64,000 nt of DNA, taken from assembly GCA_963682025.1 (NCBI GenBank), contig OY821520.1:179246626-179310625 (forward strand). Reading direction: 5' to 3'. The position numbers and the translations under genes were made by a program. The DNA comes from Cordilura impudica (Eukaryota; Arthropoda; Insecta; Diptera; Scathophagidae). Positions 23,840-32,512 of the stretch are shown here, in pieces (positions within the stretch are counted from its first letter, which is position 1; each line of letters opens with the position of its first letter). The notes beneath the pieces were generated by a model, which saw only the letters and a list, made by a program, of their open reading frames with translations, had not been told where the DNA came from and ran no database searches.

Positions 23840-25738
23840 TCATCGGCATTTTTCGGAATCGAATTTTGAAGGATCTGGTGTAATACCTTTTGGCGTTATC
23901 AAGTGTCCAAGATATACTTCCGGTTTCAAAAAGCAACATTTACTCGGGTTTAGCTTCAGATTATATTTCTTCAGTCTGTCAAAAACTTTGATCAAATTGG
24001 AATTGTGGTGTTGTAGACTACAACCAAATACTATAATGTCATCCACGTAAAGAAAAGCTTCAGACTCCAATCCGGCTAGAGCTATGGTTAGCATCCTCTG
24101 AAAACTATTCGATGATATCTTTAAACCAAATGGTAGTCTAGTACATTGATAATGTCCATTAGGTGTAGAAAATGCGGTATATGGTCTTGATTTGTGATCA
24201 AGTTCAATTTGATGAAATGAGCTTGTCATATCCAACGTTGAAAAATACTTGGCTCTACCTAGTTTATCCAAAATGTCATCCAAAAGTGTTAATGAAAATT
24301 TATCATTGACGATTTTGTCGTTTAGTTTCCTAAAATCTACTACTAATCTCCATTTCTTTAAATCTGTTTGTCCCTTTTTCGGAACTAGTAATAGTGGTGC
24401 GTTGTATGGACTAATAGATGGTTCAATTATTCTGCTTTCCAATAATCCGATAACTTGAGAATTTATTTCCGTAGTATGTGTGTGTGGCAAACGATAGTTC
24501 TTTATATATACGGGATTTTTATCATGTAGGTTTATTGTTTGTTTATAAAAATTATTTGTTGTCAAATCTTCATCTTCAAAATGAAATATTGACTGATATC
24601 TTTTAAGTATTGATGTAAGTTCATTTCCATTTTCATTATTTAAGTCTTTCATATTCAGGTTTTTCATTAATTTTTCAAATCTTTTCTCCGTATCTTTACC
24701 ACTATCTCCGTTACTCACAATTGAAAGTATCTGATAATTTTTCAATGGAACTGTTTCCACTTTCATATTAACCACTATTATTTCTTGGTTTGTTACATTT
24801 AATAATTTCACGTGTTGGTTTCCATCTTTAGGTATTATTGCATTTGCCATATAAATTCCTTTCATAAGTTCTCTATTCAATATCACAGCATCTTCATTCA
24901 GTTTTATTTTAAAAGGAACCACAATTTCACTCCTCGCTGGAATTATTACCTGATTTATATTAAAAGCACTATCATGAATTGGGATTGTTATCGTTTCACC
25001 GTTAATGTTGAAAGTTAATACATATTTGTCGTAATCGATGTTACATCTGTATCTTGTTAAGAAATCTCTACCCAAGATTCCATCGGTACCTATCGATATA
25101 TCATCCGTAACCAATTGTATTTTCTGTTCAATAATTATATCGTGTATATTTATATTAATAATTGTAGATCCAATTGATCTAATAATTTCCTCTGAAATAC
25201 CTGTTAAGTTGCAATAATCATCTGAATTTTCCTCATGACGTTTTAAATATTTCTGTTTGCACAGTGAGATGTCCGCACCTGTGTTTATTAAAAATGTAAG
25301 TTCTCTGTTTGTATCCTCAATATTCAATCTTACATAATTTCTGAGGTTGGATGTTATGTTATATATATATTGGGATCTTAATATCTCCGGAACCTGGTAG
25401 TTTTCCTGGTTCTGAATCTGATTAATATTACGGTTTCTGTTACTGTATCCATTATGCCTGTTATTACCTCTTTGTCCATAATTGTTACCTCTGTTGCAGT
25501 TATTAATATTTCTGTAATTATTATTATTGTTGTAATTATTATTGTTATAATTATTATTGTTGTAGTTTCTAGTAGTATTGTTTCTATTCACATTGTCGTT
25601 CACGCGGTTTCTATTGCCAATTATTGTTACGACGACCTCTATTATTATCGCCGAAGTTTCTATCATTATTTCCAGAATTGCTGTTATTTCTCCGTTGGAA
25701 ATTATTATTACTTGTTCTTGGATTGCCATTGTGAACAT
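23840..25738 (-). CDS. 412-like pol: protease and reverse transcriptase
   Basis: A 632-residue open frame. It begins in an Asn/Arg-rich stretch, then has the protease motif FLINTGADISLC (catalytic D replaced by N; D is usual in DTGA) and IGTDGILGRDFL. The reverse transcriptase shows KWRLVVDFRKLND, FSTLDMTSSFHQI, RLPFGLKISSNSF and FLYVDDIIVFG with the YVDD catalytic pair intact. It ends at 23840, where a frame break separates it from the RNase H part. The Asn in the protease site is a notable change. Confidence 0.85.
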   Translation of the reverse strand: MFTMAIQEQVIIISNGEITAILEIMIETSAIIIEVVVTIIGNRNRVNDNVNRNNTTRNYNNNNYNNNNYNNNNNYRNINNCNRGNNYGQRGNNRHNGYSNRNRNINQIQNQENYQVPEILRSQYIYNITSNLRNYVRLNIEDTNRELTFLINTGADISLCKQKYLKRHEENSDDYCNLTGISEEIIRSIGSTIININIHDIIIEQKIQLVTDDISIGTDGILGRDFLTRYRCNIDYDKYVLTFNINGETITIPIHDSAFNINQVIIPARSEIVVPFKIKLNEDAVILNRELMKGIYMANAIIPKDGNQHVKLLNVTNQEIIVVNMKVETVPLKNYQILSIVSNGDSGKDTEKRFEKLMKNLNMKDLNNENGNELTSILKRYQSIFHFEDEDLTTNNFYKQTINLHDKNPVYIKNYRLPHTHTTEINSQVIGLLESRIIEPSISPYNAPLLLVPKKGQTDLKKWRLVVDFRKLNDKIVNDKFSLTLLDDILDKLGRAKYFSTLDMTSSFHQIELDHKSRPYTAFSTPNGHYQCTRLPFGLKISSNSFQRMLTIALAGLESEAFLYVDDIIVFGCSLQHHNSNLIKVFDRLKKYNLKLNPSKCCFLKPEVYLGHLITPKGITPDPSKFDSEKCR

Positions 25739-26592
25739 TATGGTAAAAAATCTGATTCTGTTTTACCCTTGCTTCCGACTTTTCAGCTATTTTCAGAGCT
25801 TCTGAGAATGCCGTTACTTGACTTGCATCTATGGTAGATACAGTTTGTCGATCTTGTAACCCATTCACAAATGTATTGAAAGCTATTTTGCTGTTAGTAT
25901 TAACTATAGAACGTCTATTTGCTTTACCTTCATCTGCGATCTGAATTTCATTAAGTTCCGCTACGAGACTTTCTATCTTACTTGCGAAACCAGTCAGATT
26001 ATTGTTCTTCTGTCTAAGGCTAGTCAGTTCATTTAGAATTGTGTTCGTGCTCTTAAACGAATTGTACGCTGTTTTAAGGGCTGTTATCAGTTCTGTGACT
26101 GTTGTTGGTATGCTTTCCTGTTTTATTCTATTTTGTACTTTTATGTCTAATTTTGTGCAAATAATGTACTCGAAGAAAAAATTCTGTTTTTCTGGAGGTA
26201 TAGTCTGTGATACTAGTTTTAAATTTGTTGTGAAACTGTTCAAATCTTCTTTCCGTCCCGAGAAAGTTGGGATCAACTTTGAAATAGCAGAAAGTTCACT
26301 CAATTCCATATTTAATGTTACTGTTCCTTGTCGTTTCTCTAAAATAATTTTCTTACTATTATGTTGGTTTAATATCTCTAATGCTTCCTCTTTTAAGCTT
26401 CTAAATCTCTCTACTGACCTTCTAGTAATATCGTCTGAAATATTCTCGTTGTCTAGTATATTTTCTATTTTTTTTTTCTAATCTTTCTATTTCTAACTTT
26501 TTCGTTGTTAAAGTTTCCTGTGAATATGGTCTGTTTACCGATTTCCTAGCATTCGACACTAATGTTTCTAACGGTGTTAATATCTCATCCAT
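25611..26592 (-). pseudogene. 412-like gag
   Basis: Starts at ATG 26592 (MDEILTPLETLVSNARK). A one-base shift in an A-rich run near 26470 disrupts it, and the frame is open again through 26309-25611. The central part (ELSAISKLIPTFSGRKEDLN, LNELTSLRQKNNNLTGFASK) matches Ty3/gypsy capsid regions. The C-terminus has Asn/Arg-rich repeats in place of CCHC knuckles. It overlaps pol by about 128 bases, with pol in the +1 frame relative to gag. Confidence 0.8.
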
Positions 26593-26921
26593 TTAAAAAA
26601 ATTTATATAAATATGTTATCAAAAAGAAATGTTCTTAGTTGCTAATTATTCATTTTAATATTGTTTCAGATTAAAAAATTGTTTTCTTTGTTTTTTTTAT
26701 TAGACTTTTTTTTTCAATTTATTTTTCCTTAAAAATAGTTATTTATTTATGGTGTTTTCTATTAAAAATTTTTCCTATGGAAAATACATTTTCGAATATG
26801 CTAAAATCTTCAATTTCATTTTGAGCAATATTTATAATGTAGTTTTTCAGAATTTTTACAATTATTATTAAGATTATAGCTATTATTTCTATTAACCTTA
26901 TCATGTTGAAAACAAAACTTT

Positions 26922-26959
<38 letters not shown>

Positions 26960-27070
26960 TGTTTCCTATTTTTGCCACGAGCGATTTATCGCTTATTGGC
27001 CCTACGAGTGCGGATTAGACGCACTTCGTTTACAAAGAAAAATTTTATTCTGAAGAAAAAAAGTGTTATT

Positions 27071-27346
27071 TTATTTTTGGCGTTTTTCCAAATATTGCGC
27101 CATTAGAAATTCTATTTCTTCTATCCGCTTCCAAATGCTGCATGAATTACAAGTTGCATTTACAAGTCGCAATAAAATGGCTTTCTCCCTCTTGTAACGT
27201 CGTAGGTAACCACCTCTTCTTTTCTTGTTGCTGGATGTTGTGGTGTTTTGGGTTTCTGCTGTAGTTGTATTAGTTTTCCTGTTGTTGGCCTGCCTTGCTC
27301 GATACTGTTCTATCGTTATCGGCTGTGGACCCTCTTTTATCCTCAT
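27071..27346 (-). CDS. Small basic ORF in the 412-like leader
   Basis: A 91-codon frame from ATG 27346 lies between the primer site and gag. It is rich in Arg/Lys (KKRRGGYLRRYKREK) with a Thr-rich middle and a C-terminal NATCNSCSIWKRIEEIEFL segment. Elements of the 412 type are reported to carry small ORFs ahead of gag; this one has the right place, strand and intactness. Its role is unknown. The basic core would suit nucleic-acid binding, but that is a guess. Confidence 0.5.
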   Translation of the reverse strand: MRIKEGPQPITIEQYRARQANNRKTNTTTAETQNTTTSSNKKRRGGYLRRYKREKAILLRLVNATCNSCSIWKRIEEIEFLMAQYLEKRQK

Positions 27347-27536
27347 AATCAACGCAGCTGACGGAACTTAGCTGCTCTACGTCAGGACAGTATTTATTAT
27401 TTCTGGTGCAAAATATTCAAGAACTCAGTTTTCGTTTTTATCCTTTAGCAGGATTAATTATTATGGTGCATTTAAGCACTATATGGCTGGTGCAATCGTA
27501 TAGCACATCAACCAGTGCAGTCAAGCACTTTTAATT

Positions 27537-27550
27537 TGGCAGGATCGCCA
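27537..27550 (-). promoter_or_regulatory. Primer binding site of the 412-like element
   Basis: Four bases inside the 5' LTR the minus strand reads TGGCGATCCTGCCA. The TGG start fits pairing to a tRNA CCA end. It agrees at 11 of 14 positions with the tRNA-Arg-type site I recall for 412/mdg1. Confidence 0.6.
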
Positions 27551-27554
27551 TATA

Positions 27555-28086
27555 GTGTTTTAGGAATGGGGGTTTAAAGGTGCTGATTTAAATAAAGCAC
27601 TTCTTTTATTTTTTGGTTGTGTTCTAGATCAGTCACGATTTAGAACTGTTTTTATTTTCACAAAACAGTTGCTTATAAATACCCTATGAGAAGTTCTAGA
27701 CTTCTGCTCTAAGAGTGACTTTCTAAAGTACACTCAATAACTTAAAATTCTAAGAGTGACTTGCTAAAGTACACTCAGTCTCTCTCTATGTTAGTTTTTA
27801 TTTATAGAGTTTTACTTTTAACTCTAATTTAATTGGATGTTGTGTAAATAGAAACCGCATGTGAGGCAATTTCTTCATTCAAAATAAAATCAAAACAAAT
27901 GTTAATGGGTCACTAGTTTCAATTGCATTAGTCAATTGTGTTGGCGGTTTACCCCAAAAACTACATGATTATTACTCATGTTACTAAAGAAAATAAACAG
28001 AGACTCAACCGTACCAAAAAGAATTGTTGTATGCATGGCGTTATTATTTGCATTAACGTACACGCTATACCATGCATACGTTACAC
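27555..28086 (-). repeat. 5' LTR of the 412-like element
   Basis: 532 bases, nearly identical to 20829-21399 but lacking the 40-base block near 27770. As the 5' LTR for a minus-strand element it would hold the promoter. Confidence 0.88.
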
Positions 28087-28090
28087 TATA

Positions 28091-29738
28091 TCTTTTCTCC
28101 TAATTGATAAGGCAGAACTTGTTAATAGCCTGAAGAAACTTAAAATTTCATTTACTCATGGACCTGATGGAGTACCTAGTTCTATACTCAATTATTCTGC
28201 TACTTCCTTGGCAACACCACTGACTCTTTTGTTTAATGCGTCAATAAAAAAAGGTTATTTTCCAAAATTTTGGAGAGCTTCTTACATAATTCCATTATTT
28301 AAATCTGGAAATAGATCGGATGTTTCTAATTACCGTGGTATTGCGAAACTTAGTGCAATCCCTAAGCTTTTCGAGAAATTTATTACAGATTTTTTGTGAT
28401 ATCACTCATCGTCAATTTTGTCACCATTTCAACACGGATTTCGGAAGGGATGCTCTACCGTTACAAATGTGCTTCATTTTACGACAATAATTAACGATGG
28501 TTTTGTCAAGAAAAAACAAATAGATGCAGTATACACCGATTTTAGTAAGGCTTTCGATGAAGTAACCCATAACATTCTACTGATCAAATTGGATTTATTA
28601 GGTTTAACACCATTAAGCCTTAAATGGATAAAATCATATCTTTCTGAGAGAACACAACATGTAATGTATAATAATATGTCATCTAAAGATATTACTGTGA
28701 CTTCTGGTGTTCCTCAAGGCAGCCATCTTGGACCAATTCTTTTCTCCCTTTCCATCAATGATCTTCCAAAAGTGATAAATTTTTGCAACGTTTTAATGTA
28801 CGCTGATGATGTTAAAATTTTTTTAAGTTACTCTCAATATAATGATCATATTCATCTTCAATCAGATCTCAACAATTTCTTTTCGTGGTGTAACCGTAAC
28901 CTAATGGAACTAAATTTGAAAAGATGTAAACGTATGCGTTTTTCTAGAAATAATGTTCTTCCTGCTAACTACTTTTTGGGCGGATATCAGCTTGAACTTG
29001 TTGATACTTTTCTGGATTTAGGGATTCTACTTGATCCTAAATTAAACTTTGTTTCTCACGTCACCATGACAGTTAATAAAGCTAGAGGTACACTCGCCTT
29101 TATTAAAAATTAAAAAGAATTTATTGATCCTTACATAACCAAACAACTTTTTACATCTCTTGTAAGACCTATTTTAGAATATGGGTCAATAATATGGGAT
29201 CCCTTCTATAACATTCATATTCAACGAATCGAGTCTGTACAGAAACAATTTCTACTCTTTTGCTTACGTGGCTTACCTTGGAATTCTGCAATTAATCTAC
29301 CTTCATACGTTGATCGACTTAAATTAATAAAATTACCTACTTTGGAAAGCCGTAGGACTATGCTAAAAGTAACATTTATGATCAACCTAATTAATGGTGA
29401 AATCTGTTCTGACTTTCTTGTCAACAATACAACTTTTAATGTTCCTCAACGAGTATCACGCCAATTCCAACCATTCTTTGTTAAATCTTTTCAAACCAAC
29501 TATGCTCTAGCTGATCCTTTTAGAAGAATTTGTTGCGATTATAATAATCTTTATAAATTAATTGATTTTTCGTTGAACACTGATGTAATTAAGCATAATA
29601 TCATTATTTTCTTAAATTCCTAACTATTTGTTTTTATTTGTAAATCTATTTAATTGTTTCAATATATGTACATATGTAATTATATCATTTATACAGGTCT
29701 GTAAGGATTTATTCCATTGACCTAATAAATAAATAAAA
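28091..29738 (+). pseudogene. LINE-C, 3' half: reverse transcriptase and tail
   Basis: After the target TATA (28087-28090) LINE-C continues: KISFTHGPDGVPSSIL, SNYRGIAKLSAIPKLFEKFI, FQHGFRKGCSTVTNVLHF, YTDFSKAFDEVTHNIL (first catalytic D), SGVPQGSHLGPILFSLSIND and LMYADDVKIFLS (YADD). Stops at 28397 and 29111 split it. The C-terminal part ends near 29622 and a short 3' UTR leads to an A-rich tail (AATAAATAAATAAAAAAAG, about 29720-29738). RT motifs are intact apart from the stops. Confidence 0.85.
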
Positions 29739-29749
29739 AAAGTACTAAT

Positions 29750-30062
29750 TTTTCAGCCTTCCCACCTCTAATAGTGACTTCAATATGGCAGTTGGCATTT
29801 GATATCAAATTTCGTAAAAATTCATCATCAGCATTGGAGTATGCTACTGCTTTTCCAGTCGATCAGGTATATTTTTTTTGTTGTTTACGTAAATGCAAAA
29901 TTTGCCAAGCCTAACTTTTAAGTTTTTGTTTGGATTTAAAGTTTTGCATAGTTTTCTTAAATTATAACGTACATTTTTCTCATCATTAGTATAATCTTCC
30001 TGGATATAAATCACAGATTCTATTAGGTTATCTTTTGCAGCTAAATCATTAATTGCTTGCAT
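29750..30062 (-). pseudogene. LINE ORF1 fragment
   Basis: The minus-strand frame (30062-29844) reads IESVIYIQEDYTNDEKNVRY, LRKLCKTLNPNKNLKVRLGK, then shifts into another frame that continues LRNLISNANCHIEVTIRGG to about 29750. This resembles the RNA-recognition-like core of ORF1 proteins of CR1-group LINEs, where a similar order of short motifs occurs. It is a detached fragment with no endonuclease beside it. Confidence 0.45.
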
Positions 30063-30179
30063 ATTAGATTACAATGTGAATAAAAATTTATTATCAGGTG
30101 GCAGAGAACGAACAGATACAACATTTATGTTAACTTTCAATTAAGAAAAAATCTATATATGTATGTATATAAAATTCAT

Positions 30180-31680
30180 TTTCTGTTTGTTTGTTTGTTT
30201 GACCGCTATACAAATTAGTATTTTTCAACGGATTTCCTTGAAATTTGGTACAAACGATCTCCGTACTCCAGGAAAGGTCGCCATATGATTCTTGCCGGCC
30301 ACGCCTACTTTTACGCCCACTTTTTGTATACAATTCACTTTCTGTTTTTTTTTTGCATATATGTTCGCTATACAAATTTTTATTTTTCAACGGATTTCTC
30401 TGAAATTTGGTATACACAATCTCTCTACTCCAGGGAAGGTTGCCATATGCTTCGTACCCTCCACGCCTACTTTTACGCCAACTTTTTGTATACAATTCAT
30501 TTTCTGTTTTTTGGTATATTTGTTCGCTATACAAATTTTTATTTTTCAATGGATTTCTCTGAAATTTGGTACACACGATCTCCGTACTCCAGCAAAGGTC
30601 GCCCAATGATTCTTGTCGGCCACGCCTACTTTTACGCCCACTTTTTGTATACAATTCATGTTCTCTTTTTTGCTATATTTGTTCGCTATACAAATTTTTA
30701 TTTTTCAACGGATTTCTCTGAAACTTGGTACACACGATCTCTGTACTCCAGGAAAGGTCGCCATATGCTTCGTACTGGCCACGCCCATTTAAACGCCCAC
30801 TTTTTGTAAACAATTCGTTTTCTGTTTTTTTGTATATTTGTTCGCTATACAAATTTTTATTTTTCAACGGATTTCTCTCAAATTTTGTACGAGCGATCTC
30901 TCTACTCCAGGGAAGGTCGCCATATCCTTCGTACCGGTCACGCCTACTGTGACGCCCACTTTTTGTATACAATTCATATTCTGTTTTTGGTACATTTGTT
31001 CGCTACACAATTTTTTTTATAACGGATTTCTCTGAAATTTGCTACGCACGATCTCTGTACTCCAGGGAGGTCGTCATATGGTTCTTGCCGGCCCCGCCTA
31101 CTTTAACGCCCACTTTTTATACAAAATTCATTTTCTGTTTTTTGGTATATTTGTTCACTATAGAAATCTTTATTTTTCAAGGGATGTCTCTGAAATTTGG
31201 TACACACGATCTCTATACTAAAGGGAAGGTCACCATATGCTTCTTACAGGCCACGCCTACTTTGCGCCCACTTCTATGTATATAAAATTTATTTTTTTCC
31301 TTTTATTTGTTTCTTTGTTTGATTGCTATACAAACTTTTATTTTTCAATGGCTTTCTCTGAAATTTGGAAAACGTGATCTCTCTACTCCAGCGAAGGTCG
31401 CATTATAATCTTTCTTGCTAAGTTTACCTTTACGCCCACATTTTTATAAAATTCATTTTTTGTTTTTTGGTATAATTGTTCGTTATAGTAATTTTTATCT
31501 TCAACGGCTTTTCTCCTAAATTTAGTACATATTCCAGGGAAGGTCGCCATATGATTTTTACCGACCACGCCTACTTTTACGCCCACTTTTCATATAAAAT
31601 TCACTTTTTGTTGTGTGGTATATTTCTTCCCTATACAAGTTTTCAACGGATTTCTCTGAAATTTGGTTTACACGGGAATA
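30180..31680 (+). repeat. Tandem array of about 160-bp units (about 10 copies)
   Basis: Each unit carries TTCATTTTCTGTTT, a CGCTATACAAATTTTTATTT segment, CAACGGATTTCTCTGAAATT, TACTCCAGGGAAGGTCGCC and CCACGCCTACTTT. Spacing of the CGCTATAC landmark is 160-164 bases through the first units; later units diverge and shorten. Long frames on both strands here arise because the unit has few stops; they are not genes. A 3-4 unit version lies at 55733-56290. Confidence 0.85.
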
Positions 31681-31869
31681 ACTTTACGGTGAACAAATCC
31701 CCAAATATAAAAAAGGTTCCCAATAAATTAACTTACTCCCCAAATTCATTCTTAAATTTTTGCATATTTTTATTTAATGAATTTTGTTAAATATTTATTT
31801 TAGTGAAAACTTGCATACTGCTCTCAATATGTCCTACAATAAACGCATTTAAAATGATAATTTTTTTCA

Positions 31870-32310
31870 ATAGCATCATTTCGGTGCGTGGAAGCTACGC
31901 GCTCGCGAAACACAGCTCAGCTAGAATATCAGAATGATCTGAAAAATATATTTTGACAATTAAAATAAGTTGGCAACAACTGCGTGGCAGCACGGGTAGT
32001 AGCTGCCAAACAGGAAAAGCGGCGCGCGGACGCGACGAATGCGGACGCGACGGATGCGGACGCGACACGCTCGCGGAATACAGCTCAGCTAAAATATCGC
32101 AATGATCTGAAAAATATATTTTAGCGATTAAAATAAGTTAACGAGAACTGCGCGGCAGCACGGGTAGTCGTTGCCAAACGCGAAAAGCGGCGCGCGGACG
32201 CGACGCGCTCGCGGAACACAGCTCAGCTAAAATATCGCAATGATCTGAAAAATATATTTTAGCGATTAAAATAAGTTAACGAGAACTGCGCGGCAGCACG
32301 GGTGTATATA
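31870..32310 (+). repeat. GC-rich tandem repeat, three units of about 138-168 bp
   Basis: Units start at GCTCGCGAAACACAGCTCAG (31901), GCTCGCGGAATACAG (32069) and GCTCGCGGAACACAG (32207). Each holds ATGATCTGAAAAATATATTT, GCGCGGCAGCACGGGT and GGCGCGCGGACGCGAC. Unit 1 is longer because of an internal GCGGACGCGAC(GAAT) triplication. A single reduced unit occurs in copy 2 (57650-57750). It is the most GC-rich and CpG-rich stretch in this part of the window. Confidence 0.8.
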
Positions 32311-32512
32311 CAATACATATACTATAAGCAGTTGCTTAAAACAACCTTGCGGCACAATTTTAAACGTCGCATTAATTTTTCATTTTTTAAACTTCTTTGA
32401 ATTTGACTTCTCTGCTCAATGATGATCACTTATTGAATGAAGTAATTCAATTTTTATAAGTTCTGATACCTTAAATTTGCAAACGATTCCGTTATATTTG
32501 ATGTGTATAAAT

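Larger units (their letters stand above)
20829..28086 (-). mobile_element. 412/mdg1-like Ty3/gypsy LTR retrotransposon inserted in LINE-C
   Basis: Two LTRs (20829-21399 and 27555-28086) enclose a minus-strand leader ORF, gag and pol. The element is flanked by TATA at 20825-20828 and 28087-28090, a clean 4-bp target duplication. Both LTRs have terminal GTGT...ACAC on the + strand. No env frame lies between the integrase and the 3' LTR (21659-21400). The leader ORF and a primer site close to the tRNA-Arg type point to the 412/mdg1 lineage; this is inference. It lies in the sense direction of the host gene. Confidence 0.85.

Noticed and set aside
25454..25837. Val/Ile-rich + strand frame that looks like a membrane protein
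   Set aside because: It is the complement of AAC/AAT (Asn) repeats in the 412-like gag-pol region.
30180..31680. Regularly spaced repeats that could suggest a CRISPR array
   Set aside because: Whole 160-base units are similar with no unique spacers, units are far too long, and the context is a eukaryotic Helitron.
30130..31790. Many overlapping open frames on both strands, some over 170 codons
   Set aside because: They are the same 160-base unit translated again and again; length comes from the low stop density of the repeat, not from selection.
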